DNA of 64,000 nucleotides. It comes from Ruminococcus sp. (GTDB lineage: Bacteria > Bacillota > Clostridia > Oscillospirales > Ruminococcaceae). The notes under the pieces were generated by a model. The model was not told the DNA's origin. It worked only from the letters and a program-made list of their open reading frames with translations, and searched no databases. The stretch spans positions 124,001-188,000 of the forward strand of contig NZ_JAFYYT010000038.1 of NCBI RefSeq assembly GCF_017549005.1. The letters are read 5' to 3'. Both the position numbers and the translations under genes were made by a program. Within the stretch, counting starts at the first letter, position 1. Every line of letters starts with the position of its first letter. Shown here one piece after another: positions 32,448 to 40,636 of this stretch.

Positions 32448-32530
32448 CGGACTTTTCACCGTCTATGATACTCATGTAAGAGATTTTTACTTCCTATGTA
32501 AGTATCGCGGACAGTGAAAAGTCCGTTTTT
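32448..32530. terminator. Long-loop terminator between convergent genes
   Basis: CGGACTTTTCAC (32448-32459) pairs perfectly with GTGAAAAGTCCG (32514-32525), followed by TTTTT. The 54-base loop contains TACTT/AAGTA and could fold further. Confidence 0.75.
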
Positions 32531-33263
32531 ATCTGACGTCGTAGTAGAACTGGTCGGCAGCCTGGCGGTCTCTGCCCGTGAAGATGCGCTTGGTGAGCCT
32601 GCGGTTCCTGATGAGGTACCAGTCGCCGAATTCGTCGAACTTTCTTGCAGAGGTGGTGACGTAGGACTTTTTCAGAGTCCCGTACTTTCTGCCGCTCTTC
32701 CTGCCGTGAGCTTTCAGGCGCTTTGCGAAGTCCATATCCTCAAGGCTCACAAGGCTCTCATCGAAGCCGCCTATGGCGTCGAAGTCCCTCTTGCAGAACC
32801 AGAACATTGCTCCGCTGAGATAGCCGCCGTTCTTCACCATGACGGGGATAAGATTTAACGCGACATACAGCGTGGAAGCTGCTATACCCAGCGACATTCT
32901 GTCGAATTTGGGATTTGTTCCGCCGCCAACGTATTTGCGGCTTTCCAGCATGGACCTTATCTCAGCAAGGGAGTACTTGGTCATAAGGCTGTCCGCGTCG
33001 ACAGTGACGATGATACGCCCCTTTGCAGCTCTCACACCTGCGTTCCGCACAGCAGCAATGCACTTTTCTTCGTTTGTGAGAACTTTCGCGCCGTACCTTT
33101 CAGCGATAGCGGCAGTATGGTCGGTGCAGCGGTTCGCCACTACTATTATCTCCACATTGTCGGGAGCTACGTACTTTGCAGCGCTCCTCACCGCGCGGAG
33201 ACATTTTCCGATGTATTTTTCTTCGTTATGTGCGGGGACAACAACAGTAAAGTCAGTATTCAT
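32529..33263 (-). CDS. Glycosyltransferase family 2
   Basis: 244 residues with a GT-A fold: FTVVVPAHNEEKYIGKCLRAV at the start, ANRCTDHT, the metal-binding VDADS motif, and GGFDESLVSLEDMDFAKRLKAHG with the catalytic ED. It adds a sugar to a lipid or polysaccharide acceptor at the inner membrane face; one weak hydrophobic segment (LGIAASTLYVALNLIPVMV) may touch the membrane. Acceptor and donor unknown. A terminator separates it from the Gly/Thr-rich protein gene upstream on the same strand. Confidence 0.88.
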   Translation of the reverse strand: MNTDFTVVVPAHNEEKYIGKCLRAVRSAAKYVAPDNVEIIVVANRCTDHTAAIAERYGAKVLTNEEKCIAAVRNAGVRAAKGRIIVTVDADSLMTKYSLAEIRSMLESRKYVGGGTNPKFDRMSLGIAASTLYVALNLIPVMVKNGGYLSGAMFWFCKRDFDAIGGFDESLVSLEDMDFAKRLKAHGRKSGRKYGTLKKSYVTTSARKFDEFGDWYLIRNRRLTKRIFTGRDRQAADQFYYDVR

Positions 33264-33293
33264 GCAGTACCTCCGTTGATATTAGTTGATTAT

Positions 33294-33336
33294 TGAGAAA
33301 AAGGCGTAAAGAAACCAACATTTCCTTACGCCTTTA
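33294..33336 (-). terminator. Terminator after the Pro/Thr/Gly-rich protein gene
   Basis: AAAGGCGTAA (33300-33309) pairs with TTACGCCTTT (33326-33335); on the - strand it is followed by TTTTT. Confidence 0.85.
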
Positions 33337-33342
33337 TTGTAT

Positions 33343-34056
33343 TTATTCCGCAGCTGCTGCAGGAGCCGCTGTTTCGCCGCCTGTTGCAGCACCGCCGCCT
33401 GCGCCTGTATCGGGCGGAGTTACCACGGGAGTCTCAGCTCCTGTACCTGCGCCGCCTGTACCGTTATCGGGGGGAGTTACCACGGGAGTCTCGGTCCCTG
33501 TACCTGCGCCGCCGCCTGTACCGTTATCGGGGGGAGTTACTACGGGAGTTTCAGCTCCTGTACCTGCGCCCGAACCCGAGCCGCCGCTGCCCGAACCTGT
33601 TACGTTTCCTGCAGCGCCGCCTGCGCCTGTGGTTACAGTTGAACTTCCGCCTGCGGGAGCAGAGGCAGTTGTCTTTGTAGTGGGAACGAAGTACTCATTC
33701 GGGTAAACGCCTGTGGGTATCCTCTGATCCACGAAATAGCGCGAGCCCGAAGTTACCTTTATGGTGTAGTTTGTCCTTGTGGTCTTTGAAACAGTGGTAG
33801 CTGTACGCGTACCCTTTACCACCTTTATATCGTTAAGCGTAGTCGTAACAGCTGTAGTAACTGTTGTTGCGGTATTGTCTCCTTTAATGACCTTTTCGCG
33901 TCCGAAGCTGGATATCACCTTTTCCGAAGGCGTAACGGGGAAAAATACAAAGAAAGTAAGGATCGCCGCCGCAAGTGCTATAAAACAGCAGCACGATACA
34001 ACGGTTATTTTTGTGGATTTTTTCAGATTGCTGAAAAAGCCGTTCCCTTTACTCAT
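33343..34056 (-). CDS. Membrane-anchored protein with repeated Thr/Pro/Gly tail
   Basis: 237 residues, function unknown. Short cytoplasmic start, one membrane helix (about 18-40), an external Thr-rich part, then a tail of three near-identical units ETPVVTPPDNGTGG...AGTG (DNA period 57 and 60 bases, about 33417-33570) closing with Ala-rich sequence. It looks like a wall-spanning stalk. GGAG lies about 12 bases before the ATG at 34056. Repeat number is likely to vary between strains. Confidence 0.7.
   Translation of the reverse strand: MSKGNGFFSNLKKSTKITVVSCCCFIALAAAILTFFVFFPVTPSEKVISSFGREKVIKGDNTATTVTTAVTTTLNDIKVVKGTRTATTVSKTTRTNYTIKVTSGSRYFVDQRIPTGVYPNEYFVPTTKTTASAPAGGSSTVTTGAGGAAGNVTGSGSGGSGSGAGTGAETPVVTPPDNGTGGGAGTGTETPVVTPPDNGTGGAGTGAETPVVTPPDTGAGGGAATGGETAAPAAAAE
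33417..33593. repeat. Coding tandem repeat, three units
   Basis: Units of 57 and 60 bases starting GAGTTAC at 33417, 33474 and 33534, inside the Thr/Pro/Gly tail gene. Confidence 0.85.
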
Positions 34057-34090
34057 TTAAATAACACACTCCTGTACCATAGATGATTTT

Positions 34091-34119
34091 ATTATACTAT
34101 AAATGTCGGAAAAAGTCAA
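34091..34119 (-). promoter_or_regulatory. Promoter for the repeated-tail protein gene
   Basis: On the - strand TTGACT (34119-34114), 17-base spacer, TATAAT (34096-34091). Confidence 0.87.
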
Positions 34120-34173
34120 GCCCTGAGTGCAGGCGGACAGTCAGGGCATACTCAGACAGCGCAATGACTGCAA

Positions 34174-34202
34174 TTGACAATCATGCCGCCTGATGCTATA
34201 AT
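34174..34202 (+). promoter_or_regulatory. Consensus promoter for the GNAT gene
   Basis: TTGACA (34174-34179), 17-base spacer, TATAAT (34197-34202), 27 bases before the ATG. Confidence 0.9.
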
Positions 34203-34229
34203 AATAAAAAAGTCAGGAAAGGAAAGACT

Positions 34230-34685
34230 ATGGTAGTACAGATACAGGATAAAAACGAAAAAATGGCTATATCGCGCAGGATACTGGAGGCTCTCAGGGA
34301 ATGGTTCGAGGTTGACGAGAGCAGGGAGAAGTACATTGCCGAAAGCGCGGAGCAGCTCTTCTGGGCGGCAGAGGAAAACGGCGAGTACATAGGGTTTCTC
34401 TGCCTGAAGGAGACCGGCAGGGACACAGTGGAGCTTGCTGTCATGGGAGTTCTGAAGTCATGTCACAGAAACGGTGCAGGCAGGGCGCTTGTGGAGGCTG
34501 CAAAGGAGTCTGCAAGGGCGGCAGGCTATTCCTTCATGCAGGTCAAGACCGTGCAGATGGGAAAGTACGAGGACTATGACAGGACGAACCTGTTCTATCT
34601 CGGCTGCGGCTTCAAGGAGTTCGAGGTGTTCCCGTTATACTGGGACGAGGACAATCCCTGTCAGATCTATGTAATGGCGCTCTGA
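34230..34685 (+). CDS. GNAT family N-acetyltransferase
   Basis: 151 residues with a GNAT fold: ENGEYIGFLCLKETGRDTVELAVMGVLKSCHRNGAGRALVEAAKE contains beta4 and the acetyl-CoA pyrophosphate loop (R/Q-x-x-G-x-G/A as HRNGAGRAL). The end, FYLGCGFKEFEVFPLYWDEDNPC, is typical of small-molecule or protein acetyltransferases. Substrate unknown. Single-gene unit with its own promoter and AGGAAAGG ribosome site. Confidence 0.88.
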   Translation: MVVQIQDKNEKMAISRRILEALREWFEVDESREKYIAESAEQLFWAAEENGEYIGFLCLKETGRDTVELAVMGVLKSCHRNGAGRALVEAAKESARAAGYSFMQVKTVQMGKYEDYDRTNLFYLGCGFKEFEVFPLYWDEDNPCQIYVMAL

Positions 34686-34746
34686 ATCAGTGAATAGTGA
34701 ATGGTTTTGTATTATTGTAGGGGACACTCTGCATAAGGCATAAGAA

Positions 34747-34772
34747 AGGCTCCCCTCATGTAAGGGGAGCCT
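34747..34772 (-). terminator. Terminator of the second shared-leader gene
   Basis: AGGCTCCCCT (34747-34756) pairs with AGGGGAGCCT (34763-34772); on the - strand TTTCTT follows. Confidence 0.75.
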
Positions 34773-34779
34773 GTATGCT

Positions 34780-35115
34780 TTACCATCTTAATTGATAATC
34801 ATTCAATTTTGTAGCAGAACCCCACTGCTTTCCGCATTCCTGGCATTTCTTAAACTTTACTTTGCGCCATACCTGAACTCCGGGAGAAGCATATACAATA
34901 CCTTCGTCACAATAATAGACTTCCCATTTTTTTGCAGTATGGTCGTAACGATACTCATAAGCAGTCTCTACAAACTGTCCGTGTGCATGGCAAGCTGCGC
35001 TTGCAACGATAGAGTTGTCCATCTGTGGTGCGATCGATTTTGTTACGGCTGTACCTGTTCCGAGGATAGTGAAAGCCATAGCTGTTGCTGCGATCTTCTT
35101 GATTACGTTTTTCAT
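34780..35115 (-). CDS. Small secreted protein, shared-leader family member 2
   Basis: 111 residues. The signal peptide and propeptide-like start (MKNVIKKIAATAMAFTILG, then TGTAVTKSIAPQMDNSIVASA) are almost those of the protein at 25077-25451, but the body is unrelated: it has a His/Tyr-rich part and a CxxC motif (KKCQECGKQWG) plus another Cys (YYCDEG), suggesting a metal site or disulfide. ATG at 35115 follows AAAAGGAG; an earlier ATG at 35166 lies in the leader. Exported; function unknown. Confidence 0.75.
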   Translation of the reverse strand: MKNVIKKIAATAMAFTILGTGTAVTKSIAPQMDNSIVASAACHAHGQFVETAYEYRYDHTAKKWEVYYCDEGIVYASPGVQVWRKVKFKKCQECGKQWGSATKLNDYQLRW

Positions 35116-35215
35116 TTTTTTACTCCTTTTGTAATAAATTTTCGAGGCTGATAAAACAGCCTTCACTTATAATAACGCAAGCCGACCATGAAAGTGTAAC
35201 AGAAAATAAAAATTT
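35116..35215 (-). promoter_or_regulatory. Conserved promoter/leader block of the shared-leader family, copy 2
   Basis: Aligns with 25452-25555: same CTGTTACACTTTCATG word, same CTTGCGTTATTATAAGTG word, a small hairpin with different but paired bases, and the same AAATTTATT tract before the ribosome site. Confidence 0.65.
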
Positions 35216-35252
35216 TTTTTGAGTGAGCAGTGATTGGCTTTGTATAGGATAA

Positions 35253-35280
35253 AAAAGGGACTGTTCATACAGTCCCTTTT
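35253..35280. terminator. Bidirectional terminator-like hairpin
   Basis: AAAAGGGACTG (35253-35263) pairs with CAGTCCCTTTT (35270-35280). It lies downstream of the GH9 gene on the - strand. Confidence 0.8.
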
Positions 35281-35327
35281 CTGATATTGTCATGATGAAA
35301 AGTCGGGCGGCAAACCCTGACAACTAA

Positions 35328-38024
35328 TCACTTCTTACGCAGCTTGAGGAGTTTATAGATGAAGAGCTCCAGGGAGATAAGGCATATAACAACAGCACCC
35401 GAGATAAGAGCGGTCTTTGCAACGCCGTTGGGGTCGCTGTTCTTTTTGTCCTCCTTTTCGGACTTTGAAGCCTTTGAGGTGGTCTTTTCAGACTTGTCCT
35501 TCGTCTTCTTTGCCTCCGTGACCTCTTCCGTGGTCTCGTTCTTCTTGCCGTTGGAGTGCTTGATTATCTTTATGCCGTCATCAGTAGCCTCCTGCGCCGT
35601 AAAGCCTGCAAGCCATGCCAGTGAAGCGTTCCAGTTGATAGTACACTCGTTTACCGACCATGCCTCGATGTTGTCCAGGTAGCACTTCTGCGGAGCTATC
35701 TCGCCCTTCTTCCAGCCCGAGCCCTGTACCCAGGGGTCCTGCATACCCGAGTTGGGGCCGCCGCACATTACGCCGTTTGGAGCCTTCGGGAAAGCCTCGT
35801 CTATCTGCTTTGCCCAGTAGCGGTGGTGGGGATACTCTATGGCATGAGTGCCGTAGCCCGTAACATAGGAGTAGTCCATAGCGTTTCTGCCCAGGAGGTA
35901 GTCCATGCCGCCGAGAGCTCCGTCAAGATACTGCTCGTCATCGGTGAGGAGATAAGCGTATGCCATAACGATGGAGTTGTCCGCAACGAAGGAGTTGGAG
36001 CCCCATATGTAGCCCTTGTCGCTGTCGTTGTAGCTGAGAGTGCTCTGACCGTAGGGGAGACCGTAGCCCTGATTGTTCTCCATTGAGATGAAGTGGTCGG
36101 CAGCTGCAATTATGGCTTCATGGACTATCTCAACGTCGCCCTTGTCGAATTTCTCGGGATTGAGAGCCGCGCTGAGAGTTGCAAGAGCTCCCGTGTTGCC
36201 CCAGTCGAAGCTGCCTGCGGTGTCAACGCTCTCGCCGCCGCCGAGAGTCTGCGGCACATCGAGGAAGAACCTGTTCTCCGCAGCCTCGTCGTAGTAGTCC
36301 TCATTGCCCGTAGTGATGAAGAGTTCGAGGGCAGCCCAGCAGAACTCGTCGTCAACGTCCGTATCGCCGTAAGCTCCGCCGCCGATGGACTCATCGAGGG
36401 GAGCGTACATTTTCGGGTGCTTTTTAGCGGCTGCAAAGGCATTTTCGGCAGCTTCGAGACATTTTTCGGAGAAATCGCTGTCTATATCCTTCCACAGTCT
36501 GCTCGCCTGAGCCGCGCAGGCGGCAAGATTGAGTGTAGCCGCAGTCGTAGGCGGCTTCACGATACGCTTCATATCGTCGTCGGCAGGAGCGATTCCGAGA
36601 GCCGTCCACTTCTCGTCGTGAGCCTTGTGGTAAGCCATGCCCTTGTAATCGCCGCTGTCCACTATCATTTTCAGCATCCATTCCATTTCCCACCTTGCCT
36701 CGTCGAGGATATCGGGGACGCCGTTGCTGTTTTCGGGGAGAAGCATGGTACCGTCGGCATAGGCGCTGTCGAAGCCGTACTTCACCGCAGTTTCGTACTG
36801 ATTCTGCATGAGCCACAGTGAGAAGCCGCCGTTTACCACGTATTTTCCGTGGTCGCCTGCGTCGTACCAGCCGCCAGTAACGTCTATTGAGCCGCTGCTG
36901 CCCTTGTAGCCCCATGTCTGCTCTATCTCAGCCATATCATTCGGGTGACCTGCCGCACGGGCAAGAGCCTCCGTGTCTCCCGAGGAGATGTAATCGCTTT
37001 CTATCTCGATGCCGCTGCGGTTCTGATAGAAGTAGTTGAGGGCGTCATAGAGCATGAACGAATATGGCTGTGAGCCGCATACTGCGAAGTTGCGGCTTTC
37101 CGAGCCGTCCTCGGCCCTGATGTGGAAAGTTCCCTCGCTCTTCAGGTCGGAGAAGTCGATAACGTGTACATTGTCCCCCGAGTCCCTGTCCTCGCCGAAG
37201 GGCTTGCTCTTGCCCTCGTATACGGTCTTGCCGCCTGTGTCGATGACCTCGAACTTCACAGCCTTGTCTGAGTCGCTTAGAAGAGTTGCCCGCTTGGCTC
37301 TTTTCGGGAAGTAGCAGACCTGATTGGTGAGTATCTTCGCCCTCACATATGGCTCTTCCTCGGGCCAGTCGTTCTCGTCGCCGGAGAGGTCGATGAGGGA
37401 CATATTGTCGAACTGTATCTTCGTGCCTGCAGGGAAGCAGTCGCCGTTGGTGTACTGACCGCTGCCGCCCAGGTGGAAAGCCCATTCCGCCACGTCCAGT
37501 GACTTATCCGCGGTAAAGGTGAGCTCCACCTTCTTTGTCTCGTCCTTGTTTATGGGGATACAGTCCCATGTGCCGTTGAAGTCGGGACCGCCGTCCGCCA
37601 TCATATTGTGCCATATCTCCACATCTCCGTCGAGGTTGCCTATCTTGGTGTAGTACTTGCCGCTCTCGGAGGGAGTTATCTCGTATGAGACCTTGTATTT
37701 GTGACCTGATACTATCTTCAGGCCTCTGTGCCTGAACTGGCAGTCCCAGCGGTCCTCTCCGCCTCTGGAAGCTCCGCCCGGATTGACGATAGTCACAGTG
37801 TAAACGCCCTTGCTGATGTCGAAATCCATTTCACCCGGAGCTGACTCAACGATATGCCAGGGGAGACCTGCGCCGTTTTCAAAATCAGTCTGTCCCAGCT
37901 GCTGTCCGGCATAGGCGGTAAGAGTGCTGTTATCGCCTGTATACGGGAAAAAACTGCCTGACGCAACTGCTATGGCAGCCGTGAGGGAAGCCGCCCTGAC
38001 AGAGAGACCATTTATCTTTCTCAT
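35328..38024 (-). CDS. GH9 cellulase, membrane anchored
   Basis: 898-residue exported endoglucanase or processive cellulase. Signal peptide to about residue 39; a CBM4/9-type beta-sandwich (about 45-215, GQTDFENGAGLPWHI onward); an Ig-like CelD_N domain (about 225-320, ILTNQVCYFPKRAKRATL); then the GH9 barrel (about 325-810) with the Asp pair in VTGGWYDAGDHGKYV, the HHRYWAKQ His motif, and the acid Glu in SVNECTINWNASLAW. After a Lys/Thr/Ser/Glu-rich linker comes a membrane helix (TALISGAVVICLISLELFIY) and a basic tail LLKLRKK. There is no dockerin and no LPXTG, so the enzyme seems held by its C-terminal helix. No clear consensus promoter was found in the AT-rich 290 bases upstream. Confidence 0.93.
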   Translation of the reverse strand: MRKINGLSVRAASLTAAIAVASGSFFPYTGDNSTLTAYAGQQLGQTDFENGAGLPWHIVESAPGEMDFDISKGVYTVTIVNPGGASRGGEDRWDCQFRHRGLKIVSGHKYKVSYEITPSESGKYYTKIGNLDGDVEIWHNMMADGGPDFNGTWDCIPINKDETKKVELTFTADKSLDVAEWAFHLGGSGQYTNGDCFPAGTKIQFDNMSLIDLSGDENDWPEEEPYVRAKILTNQVCYFPKRAKRATLLSDSDKAVKFEVIDTGGKTVYEGKSKPFGEDRDSGDNVHVIDFSDLKSEGTFHIRAEDGSESRNFAVCGSQPYSFMLYDALNYFYQNRSGIEIESDYISSGDTEALARAAGHPNDMAEIEQTWGYKGSSGSIDVTGGWYDAGDHGKYVVNGGFSLWLMQNQYETAVKYGFDSAYADGTMLLPENSNGVPDILDEARWEMEWMLKMIVDSGDYKGMAYHKAHDEKWTALGIAPADDDMKRIVKPPTTAATLNLAACAAQASRLWKDIDSDFSEKCLEAAENAFAAAKKHPKMYAPLDESIGGGAYGDTDVDDEFCWAALELFITTGNEDYYDEAAENRFFLDVPQTLGGGESVDTAGSFDWGNTGALATLSAALNPEKFDKGDVEIVHEAIIAAADHFISMENNQGYGLPYGQSTLSYNDSDKGYIWGSNSFVADNSIVMAYAYLLTDDEQYLDGALGGMDYLLGRNAMDYSYVTGYGTHAIEYPHHRYWAKQIDEAFPKAPNGVMCGGPNSGMQDPWVQGSGWKKGEIAPQKCYLDNIEAWSVNECTINWNASLAWLAGFTAQEATDDGIKIIKHSNGKKNETTEEVTEAKKTKDKSEKTTSKASKSEKEDKKNSDPNGVAKTALISGAVVICLISLELFIYKLLKLRKK

Positions 38025-38234
38025 TTGTAATATCCTCCTGTTTTCTGTATTTTTTCAATATATACTTTAATACTTTTTGAAAATAATGTAAAGTACAGGT
38101 GCAGAAAATTTACAAATTGGCCTTTTAAAACGGCATTTTGCTCAGTATTCGGGAGCAAATGCGTAATATTTAGGTGAATTAGACTATTTCTTCATTTTTG
38201 GTCATAAGAAAGCAATTTTTGACACGTTCTCCAC

Positions 38235-38263
38235 TTGATTTATTGGCACTGATGTGCTATAAT
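38235..38263 (+). promoter_or_regulatory. Promoter for the guanylate kinase-like gene
   Basis: TTGATT (38235-38240), 17-base spacer, TATAAT (38258-38263), 52 bases before the ATG at 38316. Confidence 0.7.
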
Positions 38264-38315
38264 GTCTTATTGTGGAGTAATCTGCAAAAAAAGAAATCAT
38301 ATGTGGAGCTTTGAT

Positions 38316-38909
38316 ATGAACCGTATTTTTTATATCATCGGCAAGAGCGCTTCGGGAAAGGATACCATGTACAGCCGCATAGTCGCTGAGCTGGGACTGC
38401 TTCCCATTGTGCTTTATACTACCCGTCCTGTGAGAAGCAGCGAACAGGAGGGCGTTGAGTACCACTTTGTTGACGACCAGCGCTTCCGCGAGATGCAGGA
38501 AAGCGGAAAGGTCATAGAATCGCGTACATACCATACCTGCCACGGCGACTGGACTTACTATACGGCTGCCGACAGCATTTCCCTGGACAAGGGGGACTGC
38601 GCGGGGATAGGTACTGTTGAATCGTTTCTGCGCCTGAGAGAATACTGCGGAAGAGACACTGTCGTTCCGATCTACGTTGAGGTAAACGACGATATACGCT
38701 TTCTTCGTGCGGTAGAGCGCGAAAAGAAGCAGTCACAGCCTAAGTACGCCGAGCTATGCCGCAGGTTTTTAGCGGACAATGAGGACTTTTCTGACGAAAA
38801 GCTGGCTGAGGCAGGCATTGGCATAAGGTTCGGGAACAACGGTACTGCCGACGAATGCTTTGACAGGATAAAGAAATACATTTCCGGGCTCCGTGAGGAT
38901 ACTGATTGA
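38316..38909 (+). CDS. Guanylate kinase family protein
   Basis: 197 residues with the P-loop GKSASGKDTMY at 8-18, LYTTRPVRSSEQEGVEYHFVDDQRF with the GMP-binding Arg/Tyr set, and a C-terminal helix. The order follows guanylate kinase, but conserved positions are partly changed (GKSASGKDT instead of GPSGSGKST), so it could be a specialised paralog rather than the housekeeping enzyme. ATG 38316 has GGAG 8 bases upstream. It lies 39 bases before a sugar dehydratase gene. Confidence 0.8.
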   Translation: MNRIFYIIGKSASGKDTMYSRIVAELGLLPIVLYTTRPVRSSEQEGVEYHFVDDQRFREMQESGKVIESRTYHTCHGDWTYYTAADSISLDKGDCAGIGTVESFLRLREYCGRDTVVPIYVEVNDDIRFLRAVEREKKQSQPKYAELCRRFLADNEDFSDEKLAEAGIGIRFGNNGTADECFDRIKKYISGLREDTD

Positions 38910-38948
38910 TTTTTTGTTGCTTTTGAAAGCAAATATGGGAGGTTTATT

Positions 38949-40475
38949 GTGGAATTGGAAAACAAACTTGACTGCTGCGCGAAAAGGACTATGATAATCG
39001 GTGGCGGAGTTGCTGCGACCATGCTGCTCAATGAGATATTCAACGCTCAGAGGTCGCCGTATACCGATGATAAGTTTTCAGCTCAGTTCGAGCCTGTATG
39101 TATTATCGACAACGACCCTGCAAAGCTGGGCAAGGAGATACTCGGCGTAAAGGTCGTCGGAAGATCGGAAGAGATCGTTAAATACGCAAAGGAATACGGG
39201 ATAGAACAGCTCATACTTGCCATACCGTCACTCACTTCGGACGAGCGCAAGGCTATAATAGATATCTGCAACGAGACAAAACTGCCCCTCAAGATAGTTC
39301 CCTTTATCGGAAACCTTATCCTTGACGACTCTGCGTCCCTTCTCGGACAGGTAAGGGATATCAAGGTGGAGGAGCTCCTGGGAAGAAATCCCATAAAGTT
39401 CGACAACAAGGACATTAAGGAGTTCATCGGCGGCAAGGTATGTATGGTAACAGGCGGCGGCGGAAGCATCGGCTCCGAGCTCGTCCGTCAGATAGCAAGA
39501 TATAACCCCAAGAGGATAATAATCGTCGATATCTACGAGAACAACGCCTATGAGATACAGCAGGAGCTGGTCATGGAGTACGGCAGCGAGCTCGACCTCG
39601 TGACGCTCATCGCTTCTGTCCGCGATTATTTCCGCATGAATCAGATATTCGAGAGATACAAGCCGCAGATAGTGTTCCATGCAGCTGCACACAAGCACGT
39701 TCCCCTTATGGAGAGCTCGCCTATGGAGGCTATCAAGAACAACGTCATCGGTACTTTCAACGTGGCTACACTGGCACAGTTCCACGACGTTCAGAAGTTC
39801 GTGATGATATCAACGGACAAGGCTGTAAATCCTACAAACGCTATGGGCGCTTCAAAGCGCTGCTGCGAGATGATAGTTCAGTTCCTTTCACAGGAGCATG
39901 AGGGAAAGACCGAGTTCGTCACCACACGTTTCGGCAACGTTCTCGGCTCGAACGGCTCTGTTATACCGCTCTTCAAGAGACAGATAGAGCAGGGCAAGCC
40001 CGTTACAGTTACCCATGAGGATATCATACGCTACTTCATGACTATACCCGAGGCTGTAAGCCTTGTCATGGAGGCTGCCGCTATCGCAAACGGCGGCGAG
40101 ATATTCGTCCTCGATATGGGTCAGCCCGTAAAGATAGTTACCCTTGCGGAAAACCTCATCAGAATGTACGGAAAGGTGCCGTATAAGGACGTTCCTATCG
40201 TTTTCACGGGACTCCGCCCCGGTGAGAAGATAAAGGAAGAGCTCCTCATGATGGAGGAGGGACTGCAGAAGACCTCGAACAAGCTCATTTTCATCGGCAA
40301 GCAGATAGACATCGATGCGGACCATTTCGCTTCGAGACTCAAGAAGCTCCGTGACGCCGCACAGCTCAACGACGAAGCTGTGGCTATACAGGCTCTTCAC
40401 GAAATGGTGCCGACCTTTATAACTCCCGAGGAGTTCAACGGCAAGATACTCGATAACGAGGCGCCAAAGGAATAA
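38949..40475 (+). CDS. UDP-GlcNAc 4,6-dehydratase-like protein (CapD/PglF type) without membrane domain
   Basis: 508 residues. CapD-type proteins start with about four membrane helices, but here the protein begins directly with the first Rossmann-like part (TMIIGGGVAATMLLNEIF, about 14-31; CIIDNDPAKLGKEILGVKVVG). The catalytic SDR domain follows with VTGGGGSIGSELVRQIARYNP (about 165-185), FHAAAHKHVPLMESSP, STDKAVNPTNAMGASKR with the family's Met and Lys in the active site, and GLRPGEKIKEELL. It would make a keto-deoxy-UDP sugar for surface glycans. GTG start with GGGAGG upstream. Ends at a strong terminator. Confidence 0.88.
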   Translation: MELENKLDCCAKRTMIIGGGVAATMLLNEIFNAQRSPYTDDKFSAQFEPVCIIDNDPAKLGKEILGVKVVGRSEEIVKYAKEYGIEQLILAIPSLTSDERKAIIDICNETKLPLKIVPFIGNLILDDSASLLGQVRDIKVEELLGRNPIKFDNKDIKEFIGGKVCMVTGGGGSIGSELVRQIARYNPKRIIIVDIYENNAYEIQQELVMEYGSELDLVTLIASVRDYFRMNQIFERYKPQIVFHAAAHKHVPLMESSPMEAIKNNVIGTFNVATLAQFHDVQKFVMISTDKAVNPTNAMGASKRCCEMIVQFLSQEHEGKTEFVTTRFGNVLGSNGSVIPLFKRQIEQGKPVTVTHEDIIRYFMTIPEAVSLVMEAAAIANGGEIFVLDMGQPVKIVTLAENLIRMYGKVPYKDVPIVFTGLRPGEKIKEELLMMEEGLQKTSNKLIFIGKQIDIDADHFASRLKKLRDAAQLNDEAVAIQALHEMVPTFITPEEFNGKILDNEAPKE

Positions 40476-40484
40476 CATACAAAC

Positions 40485-40521
40485 CTGCACTTCAACATTT
40501 GGATGAAGTGCAGATTTTTTT
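40485..40521 (+). terminator. Rho-independent terminator
   Basis: CTGCACTTC (40485-40493) pairs with GAAGTGCAG (40505-40513), then ATTTTTTT. Confidence 0.9.
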
Positions 40522-40540
40522 ACAATAATTGCAGATAATA

Positions 40541-40569
40541 TTGACGTTTTTTGCGAAATCTGTTATAAT
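40541..40569 (+). promoter_or_regulatory. Promoter for the mscS operon
   Basis: TTGACG (40541-40546), 17-base spacer, TATAAT (40564-40569). Confidence 0.85.
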
Positions 40570-40636
40570 TATTACAGGTATACATATTATAATGCTTTTT
40601 TCATGGTATATTACCATTTCATACGGAGATGATATT

